Assembly: GCA_039096225.1 (NCBI GenBank)
Contig: JBBPEB010000024.1
Location: 186,001-250,000, forward strand
Length of the DNA stretch: 64,000 nucleotides
Direction: 5' to 3'
Origin: Blastocystis sp. Blastoise
Lineage: Eukaryota; Sar; Bigyra; Opalinata; Blastocystidae
Of the stretch, positions 25,002 to 37,116 are shown piece after piece. Positions within the stretch are counted from its first letter, which is position 1. The number at the start of each line of letters is the position of its first letter. A model generated the notes under the pieces. It worked only from the letters and a program-made list of their open reading frames with translations. It had not been told where the DNA came from and did no database searches. A program made the translations under genes and the position numbers.

Positions 25002-27007
25002 CAAAAAACAATGGATAATTTTGCAAAAAACAATGGATTTACATATATATATATTAATAAAAATTTTTATTGAGAGACTACTATAAGGTCAACCAAAATT
25101 GCCCTAAAAGCCGATTCAATTTTTCTTTGATTTTTTATAGTCGGCTTTTAGGGCAATTTTGGTTGACCTTATATGACTTTGGGAATATTTTTTTTTATTT
25201 TTTTATTTTACTTTTAAATGACGTTTTTAATAAGATTCGTGTTCTAAAAGAACATTATTTGTGTTTTTTATGTTACAATAAACAACTTCTAATCATTAAT
25301 TCTATTCATTGTTTAAAAGGAATTTTGTACTATATCCTATATTAACACTTCATACTATTGCTTACTTGTTTATTAAACATGTCTCTCTTTTTCGCTGACG
25401 TTACTAACCCTGATTCACGTGCTGATTACTTGCTTTCCGTTCCTCCTATTATTCCTCAGCCAATAGAATCTGTTGATTTTGAACTTGCTCCATCTGTTCC
25501 AATGATTTTTGAAGCTCTTCCTCCTATTCAAACTGCTAATAACCCTGTTGCTACAATTCCTACTGTTCCTATTGCTCCTAAACGTATTTATGTTAAAGTC
25601 ACTCAAATTCAACGTGATGCGTTAAGAAGATACTATTCTGAACATGGTGAAACATGGTCTGTTCTTACTTATTCGACTAAAACTGGTATTAAACCGAAAC
25701 AAACATCTGCTTTCATTAAGATACTTCGTGATGGTGGTTCTATTGATTTATCAAGTGTGAAGAAAGGAAGAAAGAAGTTAATTACTGTTAATGGTTCTAT
25801 AAGATTAACTGAGATGATTAGAGAAAACAATAAGATAACACTTACTGAAATGTCTACGAAATTAGCTACTCCTGAACCAATAAATGAAGAAGAAGATAAT
25901 CAAGGAGAAGAAGAAGAAGATAATGGTGTTATTGATGCTTCTATTTCTACTATTTCTAGACATCTTCGTTTTGGTATGGAAAAAGATGGTCAACCTGCTT
26001 TTACTATTAAACTTGCTTCTCATAGAGAACCTGCTAGTAATACTGCTGCTAATAAAGAAAAGAGAATAGAAGTTATTCAAAAATTGAACCTATTAGAATC
26101 TCGTGGTCATATGATAGTGTATGTTGATGAAAGTCATTGGGAAGTTGGTTTAGTTCATCGTCATTTGCGTTCTCCAAGAGGTGAAAAAGCATTTGATAAT
26201 TGTAACTCTCGTTCTTTAAGTATAACTGCTCTTACTTCTATTTCTACTTTAGGTGTTGGCTATACTGAGTTAATTCATGGATCCGTTAATGCTGAAATCT
26301 TTCAATCCTATTTAAGTGGATTGTTGAACTCCCTCAATGGTACTGGTAGTCACGTGATTTATTTGGATAATGCATCCATTCATCACGATCCTGGTGTTGC
26401 TGCTAAGGTTAGTGAAGCTGGTCATCAACTAGTTTTTGGAGCTCCTTATAGTCCTGAACTTAATCCAATAGAAAAAGTCTTTGGATTCTGGAAAACTCGT
26501 GCTGAAAATGATTTGAAGATCTTTACAAATCTTGAAGATTTGGTTAATAAGATTGGAAATCATTTTCGTTCGATTAATCCAATGGAAGTTCGTGCAACTA
26601 TCCAAGGAACTATCCGAAACGTTTGGCCTAAGGTTATGAACAGAGATGATATATAAACAGTTATTTATATATACTTTATATATATATTATATATAAATTT
26701 GTTCAGTTTTTTAATATTTTGTTTTGTTTATTGTAACATAAAAAACACAAATAATGTTCTTTTAGAACACGAATCTCATTAAAAACGTCATTTAAAAGTA
26801 AAATAAAAAAACAAAAAAAAAATATTCCCAAAGTCATATAAAGTCAACCAAAATTGCCCTAAAAGCCGACTATAAAAAATCAAAGAAAAATTGAATCGGC
26901 TTTTAGGGCAATTTTGGTTGACCTTATAGTAGGCTCCCAATAAAAAATTTTATTAATATATATATATGTAAATCCATTGTTTTTTGCAAAATTATCCATT
27001 GTTTTTG
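25002..27007 (+). mobile_element. second Tc1/IS630 element, inserted in the hAT left end
   Basis: Inverted ends: CAAAAAACAATGGATAATTT at 25002 against the complement ending at 27007. Each terminal repeat contains a further palindrome of 84 bp or so (25090-25173 and about 26846-26932), built from GGTCAACCAAAATTGCCCT and its complement, so each end can fold back on itself. A TA follows the right end, but no matching TA precedes the left end, so the exact left boundary is uncertain. Confidence 0.7.
25379..26656 (+). CDS. Tc1/IS630-family DD34E transposase, 425 aa, intact
   Basis: Start chosen at the first ATG of the frame (25379); stop TAA. Order: Pro-rich N-terminus, helix-turn-helix region around residues 75-130, a KKGRKK basic hook, an acidic Glu-rich loop near 170-182, then the catalytic core with Asp250 (YVDESHWEVG), Asp330 (YLDNASIHHD) and Glu365 (NPIEKVFGFW), the last two separated by 34 residues. 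It is clearly related to but diverged from the enzyme at 6712-8021. The codon use is distinctive, with many CCT/GCT/CGT codons, richer in GC than the neighbouring hAT gene, as expected of a more recent arrival. The frame is complete, so this copy may be active. Confidence 0.85.
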   Translation: MSLFFADVTNPDSRADYLLSVPPIIPQPIESVDFELAPSVPMIFEALPPIQTANNPVATIPTVPIAPKRIYVKVTQIQRDALRRYYSEHGETWSVLTYSTKTGIKPKQTSAFIKILRDGGSIDLSSVKKGRKKLITVNGSIRLTEMIRENNKITLTEMSTKLATPEPINEEEDNQGEEEEDNGVIDASISTISRHLRFGMEKDGQPAFTIKLASHREPASNTAANKEKRIEVIQKLNLLESRGHMIVYVDESHWEVGLVHRHLRSPRGEKAFDNCNSRSLSITALTSISTLGVGYTELIHGSVNAEIFQSYLSGLLNSLNGTGSHVIYLDNASIHHDPGVAAKVSEAGHQLVFGAPYSPELNPIEKVFGFWKTRAENDLKIFTNLEDLVNKIGNHFRSINPMEVRATIQGTIRNVWPKVMNRDDI

Positions 27008-27149
27008 TAGAGACTTCAAATTTCATTCCCGCGGGGAATTTTGAGTTATGTTTGCTCAGTTATGGCTTTTTTCTGGAAAATGGTTAAACATAACTGATTA
27101 TTTTTTATACTAAAGAACGATTATATTCAGTTTTCCTCGGTAATATAAA

Positions 27150-29824
27150 ATGGATCAATATGATATGGCTATAATAAACGAAGTAAAAGTAATTTCAGGC
27201 AAATATTGTTGCTCATTAAGAAAGATGATTGTTCTTCTTTCAACATTTTTAGAAAATACAGTATATATTTAAATTTATAGATGATTTCATGTTGTTATTA
27301 TATAACACATTAATTGTTATAGAATGAAACAAGTATTGTTTTTCCAAAAAATCAGAATTATGGTGCTTATTTATATGGTCATAACAAATTGGCTAATATC
27401 ACGAGCTTGGCATATTTATTTGTGGTTCCAACAAACTTTGACATGTGGTTAACAAAGATTGGAAGATTATATGGAATTTGCTTATTATGTGGAAACAAAA
27501 TTAAATGTGACTGTAATGGCTGCCTTCAATCTGCTTCTATTGAAAAGCATTTAAGAGCAATGCATGGAATGAAGCTTGGTATTTTCAAACAGTATGGCAC
27601 AATTCAGGAATACTTTGATGGCTTTCACAGCGATAAGTTACCCAATGAAAATAGAAACTCTATACTAATGTACTGCAATAAGAAAAAACAGTTAGAAGAT
27701 GATGATGATGATGAAAATGAAATAGTTTGCTTGCAAACAACTACTGTTCCTCCAAAACGTCCTTTACAACTATATCCAAGTCATCCCTCTATGCAGTCAA
27801 ATAAAACTATATCTAGTACAAATGGGAAAAGAAGATGTACTATTACACTGTCTCCTCAATATTCTATTAGTGATGCTGAATGTGTATTATTTATGTGTAA
27901 GAACCGAATCTCATTTCAAATTATGAAAATACCTGATAGTACACAATACTTGAATTTTATTAGCTATTATAGAGCTACTATTGTCATTAATAGTCTTACT
28001 ATTGACTTACAAGAGTATATTAAAGAACAGCTGAAGAATGTAATCTATTATTCATTATCCTCTGACATATGGTCACGTCATAATAAGAAGATTATATCAT
28101 GGAATTATTACTATTTTGATAAAGATGGATATCATAGTGGCCTGTATTCCTTATTACCCGTTAAATCGTCTACTGCACAAGATATACTAGAATCATTAAA
28201 TAAAATTATTCCTAATAATAATTTAGTCTCCGTTACTACTGATAAAGCCCAAGGTTATAATGCTGCGTTGTCGTCGAATAACCATTTTGGTTTAATTAAA
28301 ATAGATTGCTTCTCTCACTTCTTGAATACTGTCTATACACACGCAATTGGGAAACCAAATACTAAAGAATTATTCGCTAAAATTAGATCCTTGATTCAAG
28401 AGATAAGAATAAACAAAAATTATGATGGTTTTTGCACATGTGTTCAAGCTATTACTGGAACTAAACCACGAAAACCATGTCTTGATTGTCCTACAAGATT
28501 CTACAGTATTTTGGCACCTTTACAATGGATTTATCAGTATGGAGCTTATGCTATTAGTTATCTAAATAACATTAAAAACAAATGCATATATGATAATTCG
28601 TTAATATGTGAATTCTGCTCATTTATTCCTTATTTATGTGCATTAAATAAAAGTCATTTAATGCTTAGTTGTTATTCAAAGCCTACAGCTCATTTAATTC
28701 TTCCATTCATTAATGAATTGTCTAATATGTTTAATAAAAGTCCAGCTGATGTTATTGGATATGAGTCTTCATTTATTTGTATTAATGAATTTGTTCAAAG
28801 TGTTAGATATGATTTTGGAAGAATTGGAACTGGCAATTTCTATTATAATAATAATCAACTTGATTTTTTATCATGTTCTAGTTCTCTATATCTATTTCTA
28901 TCAAACATTATGAAATGTAGTTATGATAATAATCAAAAGGAATCATCTATTTGTCCTGAGATAGAGAAATGGAGGAAGGTATTGAATGATACTTTATGTT
29001 ACGAAAAGAGTATTAATGTAGAAATCGTAATAAAAAAGATTGAGACACTTCGTAACGCATGTGTTGATAAAAATATTGTGCCAATATCAGAAATTCTATT
29101 ATGTGAATTTGATAAACGTGATGAAAAATATCTTCAACTTGTTGATAGAGGTGTTAAATTCTTCTTCTTATCAGATGCTACAAATCATAATGATTATATT
29201 AATCAATATCGTTCGAGAAGAGAAAAGTCTGTGTCGATATTAAATACAGACAAGGTAAGTCCACTTGAATCTATTAATAACAATATTACAAGCAATGATG
29301 ATATAGTTGATAACAATGATTATTGTGATGATTATGATGATCTACGATTTGAAACCTCTCTTTTTAATGCAAGAGAAAAATACTTTAACTGTTCTGTTGG
29401 TTCGAATAGTAATAATAATAGTATTCTTGATGAAGAAGAACTTAGTAGTAGTGATGAAGAATTTTATGAGTTTTATAAGAGAACAAGTGATTCTTATGAT
29501 AATGAAGACGATAATCAAATATTTACTATACCAGAATGCGAACTATTTACATCAGAAAAAAAGTTTAATATTGATTCTGATATAAAGTACTACTTCTCAT
29601 TTGATTTATATTTTAATGAGTTCTTTTATGATGAGAATGTTATACGTATATTATCAAGATTTTTATCACCTCCAGCAACTGAAATAGGAGATGAGCGTGT
29701 CTTCAGTTACAGTGGATTATTAGATAACGGTAGAAATACGAATATGAAATCTGAGAAATTTTGTGGTATAACATATATTTCTCGAAACGAAGAAATGGTA
29801 CTTAGTATGTTAAAATCTAAATAA
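27150..29824 (+). CDS. hAT-family transposase, two exons, about 870 aa, intact
   Basis: Exon 1 is 27150-27260 and exon 2 is 27323-29824, joined in frame across a 62-nt intron (GTATATATTT...TTATAG). A BED-like zinc segment (CLLCGNKIKCDC ... SIEKHLRAMHG) binds DNA. The catalytic core shows LSSDIWSRHNKK (first Asp), VTTDKAQGYNAAL (second Asp) and IDCFSHFLNTVYTHAI, then a large helical insertion. The C-terminal hAT dimerisation domain is recognisable as LSRFLSPPATEIGDERVFS. Acidic Asp/Ser-rich stretches lie before it. It is the resident enzyme of the 24781-30291 element. Both exons are unbroken, so the element may be autonomous, although its left end is interrupted by the IS630 insertion. Confidence 0.85.
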
Positions 29825-30506
29825 CTTTTGTTTCTTTTTCCTTTGTTAATTAATATGTAATTGTCTTTTTCTTATTGACTATTATGTTTAGATAATGATA
29901 ACTTGATTAAATATATTTTTTGGAACAAATTGTAATTTACATTGTTGTGATCTTATAATGGAATATGAGCAAAATTATTTATTGTTTCACTATATGATCG
30001 AAAAATATCAAACAAACATATTGAAAGTGTTTTTATTGTAAAATACTTAATTAAACAGCCCAGTTATGTAAGAAAACATATAGTTATGGGTTTTTTCAAA
30101 ATACTGTGTTCCAGTTATGGTTCCCCAGGGAAATTTGAAGTCTCTAATTTTTTCATGATGCCAAAGTATTTTGCAAAAAAAAAATTGGCTTCCAAAGTAT
30201 TTTGCAAAAAAAAATTTTCACGATTTTTTTTAAAATTTGAAGCCAAAGTATTTTGCAAACAGTGCAATTGTAAATTGCAAAGCACTGTACACAAAAATAT
30301 TCGTGGTTATTTAGGGTTTGTTTTGGAAAGATTCCCGTGGAAAATATATATATTTTAGTTACTTTTTATGCAACTCTAATAATGAGAGTGATTAGATATG
30401 AATATAACTACTTACTTTCCTGTTGATGACACTACATCAGTACTTTATATAACTATCCTTTATTATTCCATCCTTATATATAGTCAAGATGTATTAAAAA
30501 GCAGCA

Positions 30507-32931
30507 ATTAAATATAAAAGAATGTGATAGAAATGAGATCATTCAACAAGCTAAGTCTACATGTAGTATTGTATTAAATATTGATGAATCCAACAAAAAT
30601 AAAGAAACGCCAGTGCAAATTAAAGAAAAAGAGTATATTAGTTATTATATATATATTATTCTGTTACTTAATTAATTACATTCTTTATCCATATATTAAC
30701 ATAGTATAAACGAACAAGAACAAAGTGTAGAGTCCAATGAATCACTGAAGAATGATGTAAAAAAGAAGGCACTTATCTTTGTTAATAACTGTATGAATGG
30801 TAGTTTAGATGATGATGAAAAGCACTTCCTTCGTAGAAAGAATGCAAAAGGTATTTATGAGTATAATTCTGATTATTTGGTTTATGGTTTTATTCAAAAT
30901 TATAAGTCTCAACAAGGTCAGTGTTTAATATGCAATACTATAATTAAAAGAGTTCAACCTTCTAGATTCTTCACGCATTTTTTGAACCATATTCAAACTG
31001 AAAGTCCAACTGTAATTATTAAATTTTCATATCAATACTTTGAAGAATTGTATACAAAGCTACAGAGATCTCAATTACTTCTTAAAAAGAATACAATAAG
31101 TAATGATATGTTAATAAAATTTAGTTATGGCATTAGTAATTTAGTAGCTAAAACTGGTCTTCCTTATACTACTGCTAATAAACTTATTCTTCCAGTTATT
31201 AGATTATGGGAAAATTTAAATAAAAGATCTTTTTATTCTATTATTATGTCTGCAAATACTGTGAAACGTCGAATTAATGATATTAATGATTTAGAAGAAA
31301 TTAGTACTATTAATGAATTAAATAGTAGTCCCCTTTTTTCGTTACAACTGGATGAATCAACTGATATTAGTCATTCTTCTCAATTAATTCTGTTTGTTAG
31401 ATACATGTATAATAATAAATATAAAGATTCTTTCCTATGTATTCTTCAATTACAATACAGTAAGAGTGGAAGTAGTATATTTGAAACCGTATCTAATTAC
31501 TTCAGTGATCATGATATTCAGTGGAACAAATGTTTAAGTGTTTGTACAGATGGCGCCTCAGCCATGAATGGAAATTATAACAGTTTCAAAACATGTGTTC
31601 TTAAAATACAACCTTCCTGTCTTTTTATTCATTGCTATTTACATAAGGAGGAAATATGCTCTTCTGTTCTTCCTGATTATTTTCAAAAATACTTTATAGA
31701 ATGTTCACAAATTATTAATTCTATTACTCAATCAACTAAATGTTCTGAAAAACTGCTTAATTTACAACGTAGTTTAATTGTTGGTAATGATGAATACAAA
31801 AAGAAATATAATAAAGAAACTCTTCCTGATAATATATCTAATTCTTCTGTATTAAGTTTTAATGAAGTTGATGATTTAGATTTTCAATTTGAAGAAAGTG
31901 ATGAAAACTATGAAGATGATATTATTCAATCTTATGACGAAACTACATCTAATACTGTGAAAACTAATGGCTCGAAAGTTACTAATAAAAATAATAATGA
32001 AAATACAAATTCTAAATCCTATCGTTTATTACACTATAGTTCTACCAGATGGCTGAGTAGATATCAGTCAATTAGCAGATTTAATATGTTAAAGTCTACT
32101 ATTGAAACAATTCTATTGGAAGATAAAAAGAAGGATTTATATAGTAAAATTACAGATAAGGAGTTTTCCTTATCAATGATATATATCGAAGAAATTACTG
32201 AACTGTTTTATGATGTTAACAAGAAGATGCAAGGAAAGAAAGCTATTTTTCTAGAATATATTATGTTAATAAAAGAATTATATATTAAGCTCTGTAATAA
32301 GTTTAATTCTCTCTGTGATGATAAAATATCGGTCTTTCCTACTGTTGCCTCTTTTCTTAGAAAAAATATTGATATTAGCGTTAAATTTTTTATAAATATC
32401 ATTACTGATCATATTGATACGTTATTAACAAATATTGAGAATTATTTCCCTGAAGTTATGTCCTTAATCGAGTTTGAAGTATCACTGATGAAAAGTGCTG
32501 AAAATACTTGTGACCTAACTGTTCCAATAATACATAGCATGCCTAGTGTAATAAAAAGCGTAGAAGCCTTAAGTGTAATAAGAATCCTCAAACAATGATT
32601 GAAAAGTTGTGTCGATCTGAAGAAAAACGATTATCTACTATTATTAATATGCCAACTACTTGTATATCACAAGAAAAATGTTATGGAAATATTATTTCAA
32701 AAAATTCTAAATATGAGATTATTTGCGCTATTAATAGTTATAATCATTTATTAATAACAGGAGAATTAAGAAACCAAATTATTAATGGATGTACTTATTA
32801 TGATTCGTTTTCGGGGAAATGTACAATTGAAAATGAAAACAAAAAAAAAAGAATTTGTTTTTTCTGGTATGATTGATATCAGAATTTGTGATTCTTATTT
32901 TTTTGGTTATATTTCTGGTAATTTTTCTTCA

Positions 32932-32969
<38 letters not shown>

Positions 32970-33602
32970 TTATTGTACTCTATACGTTTATACATATAAT
33001 ATCCTTTTATATTATTATAGAAACTGAAGAAGAGAAGAGTGTTGCTGATAACATGATTATAAATACTACTAAAAGAAAAAGTCCTATTAATTCTCCAATA
33101 ACAAATATGTATGATATTTCTAATTTATGGGTTATATATCCATTTGAAACGAAATATATATCAGTTACTAAATATGATATACCACTTTATGAAGAATTAC
33201 TTGTTTTATCTTGTGATGTACATGATAAAAATATGTATAATACTTTATCAATTGATTCATTTTACTGTGAATTAGCGCTACAATATCCTATTATTTATCA
33301 ACATGTTACTCCAATACTTCTTCCTTTCCCTACTTCCTATCTTTGTGAAAAAGCGTTTAGTGAAATGCTCTACCTTAAATCTAAATATCGAAATCACCTA
33401 AACATTGCTGCACCGCTTAGAATTAAGCTTTCAACAAATGAGCCTTCATTAGATACGATGACAGACTTCTTTAAAGGTATGTATAATTATATTATTAATT
33501 ATCTATATTATTTCATTATTATCATATTATTTCATTGTTATACATATTATTTCATTGTTATACATATTTATAGATAAAACCAAACGATGTAAGTTTTCCT
33601 AA
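30507..33602 (+). pseudogene. second hAT transposase (ZBED5/SCAND3-like clade), frameshifted
   Basis: Exons joined across introns at 30633-30704 (72 nt), 32936-33020 (85 nt, TA-rich) and 33476-33573. The N-terminus has a zinc segment (CLICNTI ... FFTHFLNH). The core reads LDESTDISHSSQLILFVRY, CTDGASAMNG and FIHCYLHKEE, and later TRWLSRYQSI. The C-terminus is the hAT dimerisation domain LPFPTSYLCEKAFSEMLYLK. These motifs define the hAT branch that includes vertebrate ZBED5 and SCAND3. Frame is lost at 32598 (the next frame starts in an ATGA overlap) and again at an A-run near 32843, so the copy is probably dead. No matching terminal repeats were found, and the first exon start is unresolved. 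Confidence 0.7.
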
Positions 33603-35680
33603 ACATGCAAACTATTATGTGACTTAGTTTATCAACTATAAAAGGCCCTATATATTTAAACGATATGATTTCTTTTATATTATAATTTCTATAATGATTG
33701 AAAATGTTATATTATATGTTATAATTTACTTTTGATTATTACTAAAAATTATATTTCACAAAAACAACATTATCATAAACATGATAGAAAACGATACTGC
33801 AACAAATTATTATGATTCTAGTTAAAAGAATTATATTTAATATAGTCAATGTTTTGGTAATTATGAAAACCAAAATAAAAGTTATAATTTACAGTATTCA
33901 TAAAATATTATGCAAAAAAAACATGTTAGATATACCTTAGAATTCATTCGATTATGTTATCCTGGATCAAATACAATAATCAAAAAAAAATAAAGTAGAA
34001 TCGATTCTTTTTAATGTTTAAATAGGATTAATGGCCATATACGATATAGACAGAATAGTATTAACTGCTAGTCTGACTGATTCCTATCATGATGGTAACT
34101 TCTTGGTTTGAAATTGTCTAATTTGCTACTCAAGCATCATTAAACCAAGAACTACAGGAAGTGTAACAATAATATATAAAAAAAATTTCAACATTCTTTG
34201 AATTAGGGTGTCTTCTTTTATTCATCTATTATTGATATGCTATAGCAACCATATGCTTTAGTTTTTAGTAAAAGTGATTTCTATTTTGTTTTTACCTCAG
34301 TTTCAAGAATAGAATTTAAAAAAATAACTAAACTTGTTTTTAGTAAACTAATATTTTATTTTTATTTTTTTTGTGTAAACAGCTTTTTATGCATAATTAT
34401 TAGATATATATTAACAGTTAATCAATGATTATCTGATATTAATTAAAAAAAAATCGTTTGACTGTGAATCTCTAAAATGATCTCTTCAGATATGAGTAAA
34501 TTTTAATGACATCAAATATATAATGTATATCTACATTAACTTATGACATTTTATACAATATACAACTAAAAAACGAGTGTAGACACCAAAATGGTCAATG
34601 GCATAGTTAAAAACTTATTGTGTATTAAAAAACATATATTCTAGTGTAGAATATTGTTCTCATAAGTGTCAATTAAGATATATTTATAAATAAAGAAGTT
34701 TGAGAGAATAATAATAAAACTCTTTTTGTAGTACAAAAAAAATTTCATGGAGTACATTGCCTACTTTAAGTACAGTTTGGCGAACCCTGTCGGACTATTT
34801 TGAGGCCTTAGATATGGAATTTTTGAAAATTTAAAAAAACTAAAATAAAATTTGGAACATAATCTATAACATACTGAAAGGATATTATCATAGCCTTAAC
34901 CATCATAGAATAAACAGTCCGTGAACTTGAGACACAAATATCCAACTTCTATTGCCTTTATATATAAGATGAAAGAAACTCAAATATGTCCCTGATTATT
35001 TTTACACAAGTCCTTCGACTCGTGTAAAAACAATCAGAGAAATATTTGAGTTTCTTTCATTTATTAAAAAAATATGCTTTTATCTGTTATCTATGAAAGA
35101 AAATATTAAAAACCATGATTATTAACAATATTTGGTTTCTTCTTTTTATGTTCAGTTATTTATGTTTCTCAAAAATAATATATACATATCATGAAATACT
35201 ATTTTTATTTATATAATCAATAAATAATAGCTAATACACATATATCTTCTTTTATTTTGTCAGATAGTACTTCTTTTTTATAATCGTATGACAACTAATA
35301 TGTTGTGCTTATTAATATAGTCTATTACCATTCCTCTTGAATTAAAATGCAATTTATTATATTTAGAAAAGCTTTAAAAATTTTATTAATCACTATACAA
35401 TAAATAATGACACACACTGCGTAAATTATATATTTTTGTTTTGTGTAATAATCGTGTTTATCAATAATTTTTAGCCTGTAATAATTGAAATAATCATCGA
35501 AAGATAACTATGTATAAGAAGATTACTATTTCTCTATTTTATGTATAATAATCTGTTTATATAATTCTCTTTATAATATATAAGCGAGTCTACAAAAACT
35601 TAACAGAATAACGATTCATTCGTCAGGATTCATATGAAAAGATTTTTTTAATATATTTTTTTATTATCAAAAATAAGATA
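33603..35680. other. AT-rich stretch with repeat-family relics
   Basis: No genes. A diverged copy of the 270-bp dispersed repeat lies at about 34740-34990, ending in the palindrome described separately at 34966-35062. Confidence 0.45.
34966..35062. repeat. foldback palindrome (MITE-like)
   Basis: Arms of about 42 bp: GAAAGAAACTCAAATAT at 34971 and its complement ending about 35059, with DTTTTTACAC-type pairing continuing to a TTCG-containing loop near 35013. Confidence 0.75.
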
Positions 35681-35681
35681 A

Positions 35682-37116
35682 ATGAGTTCTAAACCGTCTT
35701 TGGTGTATGATTCACCAACAAAAATGATAAGTAAACCAGAAAAAGCAGAAAAAAATATGAAACAACATATAATGAATTTAAAGAATTTATAGTAGCTAAT
35801 AAATACCAATCTGAGATGGAAGCCTTAATGCCTTATATGCTTTACTTGAAACGAAGAAAAAATCTGCATCCAAGAACAATTAAAACCATGTATTCTATAT
35901 TGAAAAAATCAATTACGGATGAAAATCTTGTTAAGGCAGATGATTGTATTAATGATAAAATAAATAGATGGATTAAGAATCAAAGCAGAGTATCTTCCCC
36001 TCCAAAGCAAGCAGCTGTATTTGGATTTGATTCTATAATTCAGTTTTTGACGGAGAATAACAAGGATCTAAGTATGGTCAACTACAAGCAGCTATGAGTC
36101 TAGCCATTAGTGGAGGATGTAGATGTGAAGAACTACATGGGCTACATTATAATGATCTTCATGTATTTATATATTACTATTTTTTTTATATATAGTGGAT
36201 GCCAGATAAATTAGAGGTTTTTATTCAGCATTCCAAGGTTGACCAGGCAGGAAAAGGTTTCTCATTCTATGTGCTAAACTCAGTTGGCAACATCATTAAT
36301 CTTTATAGTATTATTAAGAAGTACCATGATCAACTTAACGATATATCACATCAAAATCCTCCGTTATTTATTTGTGTAAGAAATGGTAGATTCATTAAGC
36401 AACCAGTTGGAATTAATACCCTTTACTCCTTTCCATTGAAAATCACTAATCATCTTAATATAGAAAACAAGGAAGAATTCTCAGGACACTCATTTAGAAG
36501 AACATTTGCTACCATTCTGGCTACTAGAGGATTGAATGCTTTTGAAATAATGAAGGCTGGACGTTGGGCTTCTGCTGAAACTGCTAAGAGATACATTGAT
36601 TATAGTCAATTAACTAGGTTCAAATCAGCTGCAGCATTAGCATTTAGTAGTTCTCTTAAGCCAGTACAGTGTCTTGATAATTCAAATGGATCTAGATGTA
36701 TTACTAATAATACTAGTGATATTTATCATGTAGAAGATAAAAAAGATATTAAAGAAAGTGATGATACAATAAAATGTTTTCCAAGAAAAGAAAGAAACGA
36801 TGTAGAAGTATATTATGAAGCCAATAAAGATGAATAATGTTCCTTTACAAAAGCTGAATCTAGTGTTGAAGCTGAATCTAGAAGTAGAATGTATGATGTG
36901 TTATTCAAGAATCAAATTGATCAATTTAATATGTTAAATAAAGCCTATTTTGATCTTGCTGATAGAGTAATAACTAAATTTGCAGGAATAAGAAATGATT
37001 GCAAACAATCAACTTCTAGTATTGATGAAAATACTTCAAAAACATCTATTGCATCAAGCCAGGTTACCATCAGAAAGCTTAGTTTCTCAGAGTCAGAAGA
37101 CTCTTTCATGTGCTAA
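35682..37116 (+). pseudogene. Crypton-like tyrosine recombinase relic
   Basis: A tyrosine recombinase split by lesions. The N-terminal core-binding part is at 35816-36097. The first catalytic Arg is in GGCRCEELHGL near 36110-36140. A 33-nt intron (36163-36195) follows. The C-terminal catalytic half contains GHSFRRTFAT (H-x-x-R), AGRWAS and the nucleophile in RYIDYS. An Asp/Glu-rich and then helical tail extends to 37116. Frame changes occur at an A-run near 35750 and near 36075, and there is an in-frame TAA at 36835-36837 with recognisable coding on both sides. The absence of reverse transcriptase and the presence of a lone recombinase gene fit Crypton elements better than DIRS retrotransposons. 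Unrelated in detail to the recombinase at 56584-57519. Confidence 0.65.

Larger units (their letters stand above)
24781..30291. mobile_element. hAT transposon, 5.5 kb, with nested IS630 element
   Basis: The ends are inverted: 24781 onward (TGTACAGTGTTTTGCAATTT) matches the reverse complement of the sequence ending at 30291. Both terminal regions carry repeats of TTTGCAAAATACTTTGG: five on the left (ending at 24829, 24880, 24910, 24941 and 24967) and three on the right (starting about 30161, 30192 and 30243). Iterated subterminal motifs are typical transposase-binding sites of hAT elements such as Ac. The left terminal region resumes at about 27008 (GAGACTTCAAATTTC...) beyond a nested IS630 element, matching 30110-30155 inverted. 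An 8-bp target duplication was not evident. Confidence 0.75.

Noticed and set aside
35682-37116. DIRS retrotransposon
   Set aside because: No reverse transcriptase, RNase H or split repeats around the recombinase.
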